In this document: positions 27,048 through 36,816 of the stretch, one piece after another
Layout: each line of letters starts with the position of its first letter
Numbering within the stretch: position 1 is the first letter of the stretch
Assembly (NCBI RefSeq): GCF_029542205.1
Contig: NZ_CP113783.1
Coordinates: 1,789,001-1,853,000 of the forward strand
Length of the DNA stretch: 64,000 nt
Reading direction: 5' to 3'
From: Pseudoxanthomonas sp. SE1
GTDB taxonomy: Bacteria; Pseudomonadota; Gammaproteobacteria; Xanthomonadales; Xanthomonadaceae
Notes under the pieces: generated by a model
The model's input: only the letters and a program-made list of their open reading frames with translations
Told to the model about the DNA's origin: nothing
Databases searched by the model: none
Made by a program: the position numbers and the translations under genes

Positions 27048-30000
27048 AGCGCGCCCTGCTTGGCGGCCTTTCGACGCTGCTGCTCCCCTTTTCCGCGCAT
27101 GCTGCCGCCACCTCTGCGGGCGGTTATCTGATGCGCGGTGGCTATCAGCCGCGCAGCTATCTGAGGATGGACCACCGCACAGGCTCCAGTGTGGTCGACC
27201 TGGCGCGAAACGGTGCCCCGTCTGTCAAGCAACGCACACAACACCCGCGCGACGTGACTGCCGATTCGTTGGCGGTCCTGCAGACCGCTGCCGTCACCGA
27301 GCTCGTGGTGATCGACAGTTCCGTCCAGGACAAGGCCACGCTGTATCGCGGGCTGCGTCCAGGCGTCGCTGCGGTGGAAATCGATGCGTCCCGCCCCGGC
27401 CTTCCGCAGTTGGTCGAGGCACTGCGCGGTTACCGCGACCTGGCCGCGATCCACGTGGTCTCCCACGCCAATGCAGGCATGTTGCAGCTGGGCAGCAGCA
27501 GGATCGACGCCGAGGCGATGCATGGCGAACTTTCCGCGATGCAGGCGCTGCGTGGCGCCGTTCGCGATGGCGCCGACCTGCTGCTCTATGGCTGCGATCT
27601 TGCTGCCGGCGCGTCCGGTGAAGCGTTGCTGGACATCATCCACCAGGGAACCGGCATGGATGTGGCCGGCTCGTCGAACCTGACCGGTGACGCGGAGCAG
27701 GGCGGTGACTGGGAACTGGAGGTACAGCGCGGCAGCTTCGACACCGCGCTGGCGTTCTCGGCCAAGGCGCTGGCCGACTTCTCGGACGTGCTGGTGGCCA
27801 GCAACGGCACGAAGACGTTCTCCATGTTCACGGACGCCGGCAACACGCTGGTCAACACGGATTTCACCGCGTCGGCACGGGACGGCACCAATGCCGTGCT
27901 CAACGTGAGCTTGTACGCGGGTGGCATCGCTTACATCCAGACAGGCGGTACGCAGACCGGCAACTATTTCTACGTGCAGGCAGATGGCGCCAACACGACG
28001 GCTTTCGAGCTTACCGGCCTCAATGCCGGCGAGTACCTGGATGGACAGTTCACCAACATGCGTGTCGTCGGCATGCTGGCATCCGGCGGTACCGTCACCT
28101 CGTCCACGGTCAACGGCAGCGCCATGCAAGGCGAGAGCTTCAGTTTCAGCGGTGGCGAGCTGTCGGCTTTCGCGGGACAGAAGCTGAAGGGCTTCAAGCT
28201 GTACGTTGACTGCCAGGGAACATGTGCGTCCCCGCCCAACAATCTCGCCTTCTTCGAGTTCCGCAACTTCACCATCCAGGGAGCCATTGACACGCCACCT
28301 GCCCCCATCGTGACGGATGCTCGCATCAGCATCTCCGGCGCGACCGGTACCGGCGGGGCCTTCAAGATCGGCGACACCGTCACCGCTACCTGGAACAACA
28401 CCGCTGCGGGCGACAACAGTGGCATCATGACTGGCGTCACCGTGGATTTCAGTCAGTTCGGCGGCGGAGCGGCGGTGGCTGCGAGCAACAGCAGCAACAC
28501 CTGGACCGCCACGTATACGATCACGTCGGGCGCCATCGATGCGATCAACAGCAACATCAGTGTCACTGCGACCAATACGGGCGGCAGCACGACGATCGGC
28601 GATACCACCAACGCCACGGTCGACAACATCGCACCGACGGTGACGGACGGCAACATCGCCATTTCCGGTGCGTCGGGCACCGGTGGTGTGTACAGGATCG
28701 GTGACACGGTCACCGCCACCTGGAACAACACGCCCGCGGGCGACAACAATGCGGACACCATCAGTGGTGCTACCGTCAACTTCAGCCAGTTCGGTGGTGG
28801 CGCGGCAGTGAGCGCGACCAACAGCGGCGGCACCTGGACGGCAACGTACACGTTGCCCAGTGGCGCGCTCCAGACGACGGGCCGCAATGTCTCGTTCACG
28901 GCGACCGACAATGCAGGCAATCTCACGACGGTAGTCGATACCACCAATGCCGCTGTCGACACTGCGCCGCCCGCGGTCACCGCCATCACGGTGAGCGGCT
29001 CTCCTGCGGCCACCGCCACCAGCGTGACCTTCACGGTCGCGTTCAACGAAGCGGTCAGCAACGTCTCGACCGACGACTTCGCGCTGGTCACGACGGGCTC
29101 GGCCACGGGCACGATCAGTGCTGTCTCCACCAGCAGCGGCACCTCGATCGACGTCACCGTGAGCGGCATTGCCGGCGATGGAACGCTGGAAGTGAATCTC
29201 AACGGGTCCACCGACATCGCGGACGCGGCCGGCAACAGCGGGCCGGCGGCGTTCACCAGTGGATCGACCCATACGGTCGCCATTCCGACCGCGCCGGGCG
29301 CACCGACCATCGGCACGGCGACGGCAGGCGATGGCCAGGTCAGCGTCACCTTCACCGCGCCGGGCAGCAACGGCGGTTCGGCCATCACCACGTACACGGC
29401 GACGGCCAGTCCCGGTGGCGCGTTCGGCACCTGTGCGGGGCCGGCAGCCTGCACGGCCACCGTGACCGGACTCAGCAACGGCACGGCGTATACCTTCACG
29501 GTCACCGCCACCAACGCCATTGGAACGAGCGTGGCGTCGGGCACGTCGAACGCAGCCACGCCCAAGGGCAACCAGACCCTCACGTTCGGCAATCCCGGTG
29601 CACAGAATTTCGGCACCACGCCGACGTTGGCCGCCACTGCGACATCCGGTCTCGCGCCGACGTTCAGTTCGTCCACCACCGGCGTATGCACCATCACCTC
29701 CGGCGGCGCGCTGACGTTCGTCACCGCGGGCAGCTGCACCATCGACGCCGACCAGGCCGGCGACGCTGTATGGAGCGCGGCAACCACCGTGAGCCAAACC
29801 TTCACGGTCAACGCCGTGGTGCCCGGGGCGCCGACCATCGGTACCGCGACGGCGGGAGATACCGAGGCCACGATCACGTTCACCGGGCCGGTCTCCATCG
29901 GCGGTGCCGCCATCATCGCCGGCGGTTACACGGTCACGGCGAATCCCGGCGGCGCAACCGGCACCGGCTCGAATTCGCCGATCACGGTCACCGGGCTGAC

Positions 30001-33000
30001 CAACGGCGTGGCGTACACGTTCACGGTGACGGCGACGAACTCCGCGGGCACCGGCAGTGCATCGGCGGCATCGAACAGCATCACGCCCGCATCGCCGCAG
30101 ACGATCACCTTCGCCAATCCCGGTGCGCAGAACTTCGGCACCTCGCCGACGATTGGCGCGACTTCGAGTTCGGGACTGACGGTGTCTTTCACCTCCGCCA
30201 CGACCGCTGTCTGCACGATCACCCCGGGCGGCACGCTGACCTTCATCGCAGCCGGCATCTGCACCATCAACGCCGACCAGGCGGGCGACGGCAGCTTCCT
30301 CCCCGCGTCGCAGGTCAGCCGGTCGTTCTCCGTCAGTCCCGTGGTGCCGGCTGCGCCGACGATCGGCACGGCGATCGCTGGCGACACCCAGGCGAGTGTC
30401 GCGTTCACCGCCCCGCTGAACATCGGCGGATCGGCGATCACCAGCTATACCGTGACCGTCAACCCGGCCGATGTGGCACCGATCAATGGCGCGTCGTCGC
30501 CGATCGTCGTCACGGGCCTGACCAATGGCATCGCATACACCTTCACGGTGACGGCGGACAATGTGGCGGGCACGGGTCCTGCGTCGGCGGCGTCGAACAG
30601 CATCACGCCGGCAGCGACGCAGACCATCACCTTCAACAACCCCGGTGCACAGAACTTCGGCACTACGCCGACGCTAACCGCGACATCGGACTCCGGCCTG
30701 ACGCCGACATTCACCTCGTCCACGACGGGCGTCTGCACGATCACCTCCGGTGGTGCGCTGACGTTCGTTACCGCGGGCACCTGCACGATCAATGCCGACC
30801 AGGCGGGAAATGGCAGCTATCTGGCGGCCCCGCAGGTCAGTCGCACGTTCACCGTCAATCCGGTGGTGCCGGGTGCGCCGACCATCGGGACGGCCACGAT
30901 GGCGCTTGCAGGAGAAGTTGATATCGCGTTCACCGCGCCTATCAGCAACGGTGGCGTGGCGATCACCGGATACACGGTTACCGCACAGCCTGGTGGAGCG
31001 ACCGTCGTGGGCGCGTCGAGTCCCATCCGCTTCGCCGGTCTGTCCGCGGGAACCAGTTACACGTTCACCGTGGCCGCGACGAACAGTGCGGGCACGGGGT
31101 CGGCTTCGGCGGCATCGAATGCGGTCACGCCCGCCCCAGCGCTCGTCGCGGGCCCGGTCAGCACGTCGCTGCCCTATGGCGCGACGGCCACGCCGGTGAC
31201 GCTTGCGATCACGGGCACCGCCACGTCGGTGGCCGTTGGAGCTCCGCCGGCGCACGGTACCGCCACTGTCAGTGGTACGACGATCACCTACCAGCCGACG
31301 CCGGGTTATTCCGGCCCGGACAGCTTCACCTATACAGCCAGCGATGCGTACCAGACCACCGCGGCCGCGACGGTGACGATCACCGTGACGGCGCCGACGG
31401 TGGTGCTGGATGCCGCGAATCCCGGCAACGGCGCGGGCGGCACAGCCTACACGCATGCGTTCCTCGCCAGTGGCGGTGCATCGCCTTACCGCTTCCAGCT
31501 TGTCGGCGGCGCTTTGCCGAGCGGGCTGAGCCTGGGCACGGACGGACGCATCACCGGCACGCCGACGGTGGCGGGCAGCTTCACGTTGACGGTGGAGGTG
31601 ACCGACAGCAGCACGGGCACCGGTCCCTTCACGGCGCAGCAGCAGTACACGCTGCAGGTGGTGGCGCCGCAGATCGCGTTCGCGCTGCCCGCATTGCCGC
31701 AGGCGACGCATGCCAGTGCGTTCGACCAGACCCTGACGGTAACCGGCGGCACCGCGCCGTACACCTACGCGGTGACGGCAGGCAGCCTGCCGCAGGGCGT
31801 CGCGTTGAGTGCGGCGGGCGTGCTGTCGGGAACGCCGACCGCGTCGGGGCGCTTCTCCTTCACGGTGGAGGCGCGTGATGCCAACGGCTTCACGGGAGCG
31901 CAGGCGTACGAACTGGTCGTGGCACAGGCGCTGCAGGCCATCACCGGCTTCAGTGCGAATCCGGCCACGCCGGTGTTCGCGCCCAATGGCACGTTCACCG
32001 TGGCCGCGACGGGGGGTGCGTCCGGCAACCCGGTGGTGTTCGCGAGCGCCACGGCGCAGGTCTGCCAGGTGAGTGGTGCGACCGTCACCATGCTGGCGGC
32101 CGGGCGTTGCAGCCTGACAGCGGACCAGGCAGGCGATGCGAACCACGAGGCGGCACCGCAGGTGCGACTGGACGTGGATATCGCGGCCGCCGTGCCGACG
32201 CTTGAATGGCCGGAAGAACTGCGCAAGGTGTTCGGCGAGCCTGCGTTCGACCTGGTGAACCCGCAGAGCCCCAGCAGCGGTGCCTTCACCTTCACCAGCA
32301 GCGATCCGGAGGTGGCCAGCATCAATGGGCGCACCGTGACGCTGCATGCGGAAGGCGAGACCGTCATCACCGCGTCGCAGGCGGCCGCCGGCAACTACGC
32401 GGCGGCCAGTGTGGAGATGCGCCTGCAGGTGGAAGTGCGCCCGGATCCGACCCGGGACCCGGGCGTGGTCGGCCTGTTGCAGGCACAGGTCGATGCGAGC
32501 GTGCGTTTCGCAAGCGCGCAGCAGTCGAACATCCGCGACCGCCTGCGCCAGGTGCGCAGCGGTGCCAACGGCTCCAGCAACAACGTCACGCTGGCCTATG
32601 CCGGTAGTGAGGAGCGCCAGGGGCTTTCGGTGCCCGTGGGCCAGGCCACGGGCGGCAGCCTGCCGGCGCTGCCGCAGGGATGGGGGGCGTGGGCATCGGG
32701 CACGGCGACGTTCGGCAAGAGCGGCCGGGCAGGCGGATACGACTTCCAGACCGATGGCCTCACGCTGGGTGCGGACCGCGCCATCGGCGAACAGGTGCTG
32801 GTCGGCGTGGCGGGCAGTCTGGCGCGCAACGACAGCGATCTGGACGGCACGGCGTCGCGCCTGAAGGCCGACCAGCGCTCGCTGGCGCTGTACGGCCTGT
32901 GGCGCGCGGGCGAGCATGTGTTCGTGGACGGCATGCTGGCCACCGGGCGCCTGGACTTCGATATCCGCCGCTGGAGCGACGATGCCGGGGCGATGGGCAC

Positions 33001-33598
33001 CGCGGTGCGCGATGGCAAGCAATGGTTCGGTTCTTTGGCTTTCGGCTACGAGCATCGTGGCAAACGTATGGCGCTGACCACCTATGGTCGCTTCGATGCC
33101 AGCCGCACCACGCTGGAGGCCTATCGCGAGTACGGGATGGACATCTACGACCTGGCCTATCGGCGCCAGATGGTGGAGAACAGCACCGTCGCGCTGGGCC
33201 TGGAGGGCAGCTACCGCTTCGGTGGTGACGACGGGCGCTACCGTCCGTTCTGGAGCCTGGAGTATCGCCAGGCGCTGGAGGACAAGGGCGAGGCCGCGAT
33301 GAACTATGTCGTGTGGCCGCACCCCACCGACTATCGCCTGGACATGCAGAGCTACAACGACGATGCCCTGGCATTGTCGGCGGGCCTGGACGTGAAGCTG
33401 CGACAGGGGTGGCTGCTGTCGTTGCTGTTCGGTCACGAACAGGCCAGCAACAGTACGCAGGGCAGCAGCATCGGCCTGCGGCTGTCGTATGGGCAGCCCT
33501 CCAGCGGCGGGTTCGTGCCGGATGACGGCACGATGGCCGGCGATGCCGCCCGTCGTTGCGGACGCCGGTGCGCCAACAGCGGCGCCGCGCCCCGCTGA
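27044..33598 (+). CDS. Giant autotransporter adhesin: DUF4347, FN3/Ig repeats, C-terminal beta-barrel
   Basis: 2184 residues. Order: signal peptide (MKRALLGGLSTLLLPFSAHA); DUF4347 domain (about 85-240, VVSHANAGMLQLG and LLLYGCDLAAG); a beta-rich unit (245-420); two copies of a block starting ISISGA(T/S)GTGG (420-645); a Big-type Ig unit; four FN3 units alternating with NPGAQNFGT-type units (750-1365); a cadherin-like Ig and two putative-Ig (He_PIG) domains (1370-1630); a linker; and an autotransporter barrel (about 1875-2150, from GWGAWASGTATFGKSG). After the last strand (IGLRLSYG) come about 33 extra residues with two cysteines, unusual for a barrel end. Surface adhesin role inferred. A strong terminator follows. 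Confidence 0.88.
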   Translation: MKRALLGGLSTLLLPFSAHAAATSAGGYLMRGGYQPRSYLRMDHRTGSSVVDLARNGAPSVKQRTQHPRDVTADSLAVLQTAAVTELVVIDSSVQDKATLYRGLRPGVAAVEIDASRPGLPQLVEALRGYRDLAAIHVVSHANAGMLQLGSSRIDAEAMHGELSAMQALRGAVRDGADLLLYGCDLAAGASGEALLDIIHQGTGMDVAGSSNLTGDAEQGGDWELEVQRGSFDTALAFSAKALADFSDVLVASNGTKTFSMFTDAGNTLVNTDFTASARDGTNAVLNVSLYAGGIAYIQTGGTQTGNYFYVQADGANTTAFELTGLNAGEYLDGQFTNMRVVGMLASGGTVTSSTVNGSAMQGESFSFSGGELSAFAGQKLKGFKLYVDCQGTCASPPNNLAFFEFRNFTIQGAIDTPPAPIVTDARISISGATGTGGAFKIGDTVTATWNNTAAGDNSGIMTGVTVDFSQFGGGAAVAASNSSNTWTATYTITSGAIDAINSNISVTATNTGGSTTIGDTTNATVDNIAPTVTDGNIAISGASGTGGVYRIGDTVTATWNNTPAGDNNADTISGATVNFSQFGGGAAVSATNSGGTWTATYTLPSGALQTTGRNVSFTATDNAGNLTTVVDTTNAAVDTAPPAVTAITVSGSPAATATSVTFTVAFNEAVSNVSTDDFALVTTGSATGTISAVSTSSGTSIDVTVSGIAGDGTLEVNLNGSTDIADAAGNSGPAAFTSGSTHTVAIPTAPGAPTIGTATAGDGQVSVTFTAPGSNGGSAITTYTATASPGGAFGTCAGPAACTATVTGLSNGTAYTFTVTATNAIGTSVASGTSNAATPKGNQTLTFGNPGAQNFGTTPTLAATATSGLAPTFSSSTTGVCTITSGGALTFVTAGSCTIDADQAGDAVWSAATTVSQTFTVNAVVPGAPTIGTATAGDTEATITFTGPVSIGGAAIIAGGYTVTANPGGATGTGSNSPITVTGLTNGVAYTFTVTATNSAGTGSASAASNSITPASPQTITFANPGAQNFGTSPTIGATSSSGLTVSFTSATTAVCTITPGGTLTFIAAGICTINADQAGDGSFLPASQVSRSFSVSPVVPAAPTIGTAIAGDTQASVAFTAPLNIGGSAITSYTVTVNPADVAPINGASSPIVVTGLTNGIAYTFTVTADNVAGTGPASAASNSITPAATQTITFNNPGAQNFGTTPTLTATSDSGLTPTFTSSTTGVCTITSGGALTFVTAGTCTINADQAGNGSYLAAPQVSRTFTVNPVVPGAPTIGTATMALAGEVDIAFTAPISNGGVAITGYTVTAQPGGATVVGASSPIRFAGLSAGTSYTFTVAATNSAGTGSASAASNAVTPAPALVAGPVSTSLPYGATATPVTLAITGTATSVAVGAPPAHGTATVSGTTITYQPTPGYSGPDSFTYTASDAYQTTAAATVTITVTAPTVVLDAANPGNGAGGTAYTHAFLASGGASPYRFQLVGGALPSGLSLGTDGRITGTPTVAGSFTLTVEVTDSSTGTGPFTAQQQYTLQVVAPQIAFALPALPQATHASAFDQTLTVTGGTAPYTYAVTAGSLPQGVALSAAGVLSGTPTASGRFSFTVEARDANGFTGAQAYELVVAQALQAITGFSANPATPVFAPNGTFTVAATGGASGNPVVFASATAQVCQVSGATVTMLAAGRCSLTADQAGDANHEAAPQVRLDVDIAAAVPTLEWPEELRKVFGEPAFDLVNPQSPSSGAFTFTSSDPEVASINGRTVTLHAEGETVITASQAAAGNYAAASVEMRLQVEVRPDPTRDPGVVGLLQAQVDASVRFASAQQSNIRDRLRQVRSGANGSSNNVTLAYAGSEERQGLSVPVGQATGGSLPALPQGWGAWASGTATFGKSGRAGGYDFQTDGLTLGADRAIGEQVLVGVAGSLARNDSDLDGTASRLKADQRSLALYGLWRAGEHVFVDGMLATGRLDFDIRRWSDDAGAMGTAVRDGKQWFGSLAFGYEHRGKRMALTTYGRFDASRTTLEAYREYGMDIYDLAYRRQMVENSTVALGLEGSYRFGGDDGRYRPFWSLEYRQALEDKGEAAMNYVVWPHPTDYRLDMQSYNDDALALSAGLDVKLRQGWLLSLLFGHEQASNSTQGSSIGLRLSYGQPSSGGFVPDDGTMAGDAARRCGRRCANSGAAPR
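29294..31135 (+). repeat. About 525-bp internal super-repeat of the autotransporter gene
   Basis: Starts of FN3 units with (G/A)APTIGTA recur near 29294, 29822, 30347 and 30868. Between them a NPGAQNFGT..PT...VCTI unit appears three times. Period is about 175 residues. The copies are diverged at DNA level, so this is a coding repeat, not a mobile one. Confidence 0.85.
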
Positions 33599-33625
33599 CG
33601 CCGCTTTCCGGCAGGCCAATCACGC

Positions 33626-33656
33626 GAAGCCCGGCCTTGGCCGGGCTTCGTCTTTT
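33626..33656 (+). terminator. Rho-independent terminator after the autotransporter gene
   Basis: GAAGCCCGGCC (33626-33636), loop TT, perfect complement (33639-33649), then GTCTTTT. It lies 28 bases after the stop codon. Confidence 0.9.
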
Positions 33657-33799
33657 CAGTGTTGCGGGGCATGGACGGAACGCCTCCCGCAGCCTTGGCC
33701 ACCACCTTTTGGCACGGTCTCCGGGGCGGGCGCTGTCGGTATCCTCACGGGCACGCCCGCGCGCGATGCGCGTACCTGTCCCGTTTCCGGAGAACGCTT

Positions 33800-35923
33800 T
33801 TGAAGAAGACCCTGCTGACCACCGCGACCTCGCTGGCTCTGTTCCTCGCCGGGCCGCTGGCTGCGCACGAAGACGATGGCTGCCTGGATGACGGCTGCAC
33901 GCTGCAGGCCCTGTTCGCCGAGTCCGGAAGCACGGGCGCGGCCGCGACCGGGTCCACCATCGCCGCCCGGCGTTTCGGCGAGTGGGGCATCGACACCGCC
34001 GGCATGGACCGCGAGGCGCAGCCCGGTGCGGACTTCTTCCGCTACGTCAGCGGTACCTGGGCCGACACCACCCAGATCCCGGCCGACCGCTCCAGCTACG
34101 GCGGCTTCGCCATCCTGCGCGACCTGTCCGAAGCCCGCCTGCGCGTGCTGGTGGAAGGCTATGCGCTGGGCGACCCGGCCACGGGCGGCGACGCAGCGAA
34201 GATCGCCGCGCTGTACCAGGGTTTCATGGACGAGAAGACCGTCGAGGCCCTGGGTGCCGAGCCCCTGCAGCCGGTGCTGGCCGACATCCGCGTGGCGAAG
34301 GACAAGGATGCGCTGGCACGGCTGATGGGCCGCCGGGGCAGCTTCAACGACAGCTTCTTCAACCTCAGTGTCACCGACGACCAGAAGGACCCGGACCGCT
34401 ACACGCTCTACCTGAGCCAGGGCGGCCTGGGCCTGGGCGACCGCGAGATGTACCTGCGCGACACCTTCAAGCCGCAGCGCGAGCACTACGAGGCCTACAT
34501 CGCGCAGATGCTGCAGCTGGCCGGCTGGGACACGCCGCAGGACAACGCGAAAGCGATCCTGGCACTGGAAACGCGTATCGCCGAGGCGCACTGGACGCGT
34601 GCCGAAAGCCGCAACCGCGACAAGACCTACAACCCGCTGGCGATGGCCGAGTTCGCCACGAAGTCCCCGGGGTTCCCGTGGGCGGACTTCTTCAAGGCCG
34701 CCGGCGTCGACGGGGCGGGGCGCGCGGTGATCCGCCAGGATTCCGCCATCCCCAAGATCGCCGCGATCTTCGCCGACACCGACGTGGCTACGCTGCAGGC
34801 CTGGCAGGCCTTCCACGCGACCGACAATGCCGCGCCGTTGCTGTCGAAGGACTTTTCCGTGGCGCAGTACGAGTTCCGCGACAAGTTCCTGTCCGGCCAG
34901 CCGCAGCAGCGCGAGCGCTGGAAGCGTGGTGTCGCGTTCTCCGAGAGCGCGATGGGTGAGGCCATCGGCCGCGACTATGTGCAGCTGTACTTCCCGCCGG
35001 ATGCCAAGGCCAAGATGGACGCGCTGGTCGCCAACGTGAAGGCGGCCATGGGCGCGCGCCTGGACACGCTGGCCTGGATGAGTCCGGCCACCAAGGCCGA
35101 AGCGCACGCCAAGCTGGCCGGCTTCGGCCTGAAGATCGGCCACCCCGACACGTACCGCGACTACAGCGCGCTGGTGGTGAAGAACGGCGACCTGTTCGGC
35201 AATGCCCTGCGTTCGCAGCAGTTCGAGTGGGACTATCGCCGCAATCGCATCGGCAAGGCGGTGGACAAGGGCGAGTGGGGCATGACCCCGCAGACGGTGA
35301 ACGCGTACTACAACTCGGTGAAGAACGAGATCGTGTTCCCGGCCGCCATCCTGCAGCCGCCGTTCTTCGATCCGGATGCCGATCCGGCGGTGAACTACGG
35401 CGGCATCGGTGGCGTGATCGGCCACGAGATCATCCACGGCTTCGACGACCAGGGCCGCAAGTCCGACGGCAAGGGTCTGCTGCGCGACTGGTGGACGGCC
35501 GACGACGCGGCCAAGTTCGAAGTGCAGGCGGCCAAGCTGGGCGCACAGTACGAGGCGTATGCGTTCCCGCAGCTGCCTGGCATGCACATCAACGGGCGTG
35601 TGGCGATGGGCGAGAACATCGGTGACCTCGGCGGCCTGACCATCGCGCTGGAGGCTTACCACCGTTCGCTGGAAGGCAGGCCGGCGCCGGTGATCGACGG
35701 CTTCACCGGCGACCAGCGCTTCTTCATGGGTTGGGGCCAGGTGTGGCGCACGCTGTGGCGCGACGACGCGCTGCGCCAGCAGCTGGTCAACGGCACGCAT
35801 TCGCCGGGCCATATCCGCGCCTTTGCCCCGCTGCGCAACATCGATGCGTGGTACGACGCATTCGGCATCAAGCAGGGCGACCCGCTGTACATCGCGCCCC
35901 AGGATCGCGTGCGGATCTGGTGA
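33800..35923 (+). CDS. M13-family (neprilysin/PepO-like) zinc metallopeptidase, exported
   Basis: 707 residues. TTG 33800 is chosen: GGAGA at 33789-33793 is well spaced and the product starts with a signal peptide (KKTLLTTATSLALFLAGPLAA). The zinc motif HEIIH lies at about 542-546 (GVIGHEIIHGFDDQGR), the third ligand is E of MGENIGDLGG, and the NAYY motif (QTVNAYYNSVKNEIVFPA) binds substrate. The C-terminal VRIW is the usual M13 ending. Periplasmic oligopeptidase. An unusual acidic Cys-containing stretch (HEDDGCLDDGC) follows the signal. Confidence 0.92.
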   Translation: MKKTLLTTATSLALFLAGPLAAHEDDGCLDDGCTLQALFAESGSTGAAATGSTIAARRFGEWGIDTAGMDREAQPGADFFRYVSGTWADTTQIPADRSSYGGFAILRDLSEARLRVLVEGYALGDPATGGDAAKIAALYQGFMDEKTVEALGAEPLQPVLADIRVAKDKDALARLMGRRGSFNDSFFNLSVTDDQKDPDRYTLYLSQGGLGLGDREMYLRDTFKPQREHYEAYIAQMLQLAGWDTPQDNAKAILALETRIAEAHWTRAESRNRDKTYNPLAMAEFATKSPGFPWADFFKAAGVDGAGRAVIRQDSAIPKIAAIFADTDVATLQAWQAFHATDNAAPLLSKDFSVAQYEFRDKFLSGQPQQRERWKRGVAFSESAMGEAIGRDYVQLYFPPDAKAKMDALVANVKAAMGARLDTLAWMSPATKAEAHAKLAGFGLKIGHPDTYRDYSALVVKNGDLFGNALRSQQFEWDYRRNRIGKAVDKGEWGMTPQTVNAYYNSVKNEIVFPAAILQPPFFDPDADPAVNYGGIGGVIGHEIIHGFDDQGRKSDGKGLLRDWWTADDAAKFEVQAAKLGAQYEAYAFPQLPGMHINGRVAMGENIGDLGGLTIALEAYHRSLEGRPAPVIDGFTGDQRFFMGWGQVWRTLWRDDALRQQLVNGTHSPGHIRAFAPLRNIDAWYDAFGIKQGDPLYIAPQDRVRIW

Positions 35924-35938
35924 TCCGATGACGCCGCA

Positions 35939-35968
35939 GGAAGGCGGGAGCCCGTGCTCCCGCCTTCC
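35939..35968 (+). terminator. Stem-loop after the M13 peptidase gene
   Basis: GGAAGGCGGGAGC (35939-35951), loop CCGT, perfect 13-bp complement (35956-35968). No T-run follows, so termination efficiency is uncertain. Confidence 0.6.
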
Positions 35969-36043
35969 CTGGCAGGGCGTTGCAGGGTTGCATCGTCCGA
36001 CGCGCGCGCCGATGATGAGGCGATTGTTCCGCGCTCGCGTGCC

Positions 36044-36637
36044 ATGTCATCCCGTTCTGCTTCCACTCCGCAAGGCGACCTGTTCGGCGGCCCGCAACCG
36101 GGCCGGCTGCATCGACTGTTCTTTGCGCTGGTGCCCTCTGCGGGCGAATGCGAGGCGCTGCGGCACCGTGCCGAGGATCTCAAGGCGACGTATCCGCAGG
36201 CGCGCTGGGTGCGGCCGGAACGCTACCACCTGACCCTGCATTTCCTCGGCGAGAGCGATAGCCCGCGCGAGGACATGATCGCCACCGCGCGCAACGCCAT
36301 GCAGGCGTGGCAGCCGGAACCCCTCGGCATCACCCTCGACCATCTGCTGTGCCTGGGCAACCCGAAGAATCCCGCGCTGACGCTGGCGGCCTTGCACCCG
36401 TCGCCCGCAACGGTCGCCTTCTGGCGCGACCTGCAGCAGCGCCTGCTGCGCGCAGGCTTCAAGCAGCACGTCGGGCGCAGCTTCGTGCCGCACCTGACGC
36501 TGGCTTACGTGCCGCCGCGCACCGCACCGGTGGATGTGCCACCCGTCGTGCTGCATCCGCAGGAGGTGCACCTGCTGCAGAGCATCGAGGGCGAGGCGGA
36601 CTACCAACGCCTGGGTGAGTGGTCCCTGGCAGGCTAG
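36044..36637 (+). CDS. thpR: RNA 2',3'-cyclic phosphodiesterase (2'-5' RNA ligase family)
   Basis: 197 residues from ATG 36044. The two HxT catalytic motifs of 2H phosphoesterases are present: YHLTLHFLG and VPHLTLAYV, each in its usual half. RLFFALVPSAGECEAL is the typical opening. ThpR opens 2',3'-cyclic phosphate ends of RNA and can join tRNA halves in vitro. Single gene. Confidence 0.9.
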   Translation: MSSRSASTPQGDLFGGPQPGRLHRLFFALVPSAGECEALRHRAEDLKATYPQARWVRPERYHLTLHFLGESDSPREDMIATARNAMQAWQPEPLGITLDHLLCLGNPKNPALTLAALHPSPATVAFWRDLQQRLLRAGFKQHVGRSFVPHLTLAYVPPRTAPVDVPPVVLHPQEVHLLQSIEGEADYQRLGEWSLAG

Positions 36638-36816
36638 CCTTCCGGCGAGGCCGAGCAGCGGGACGTCGAGGGGGCGGATGTAATCCCATGTCGCTGCGAC
36701 GCGCGTTCGTCGGTCTGGCCCCGTATTCCGGCCAACGCATGGCCGAAGGATGGTGTCGTGCCGCGTTCAGCTGGGCACCCGGAATCATCCGGCGACCATC
36801 GAACGAGGAACCCGAC

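Noticed and set aside
26942..29797. A 951-codon minus-strand frame opposite the first half of the autotransporter
   Set aside because: Same reason: a shadow frame of a repetitive GC-rich gene, without domain or ribosome site.
29294..31135. Regular spacing taken at first for a CRISPR-like or mobile repeat
   Set aside because: The repeats are coding, about 525 bp long, diverged at DNA level and in frame with FN3 units.
30674..33619. A 981-codon open frame on the minus strand opposite the autotransporter gene
   Set aside because: It mirrors the codon-position bias of the sense gene, lacks any recognisable domain and has an abnormal Arg/Ala/Gly-rich composition.
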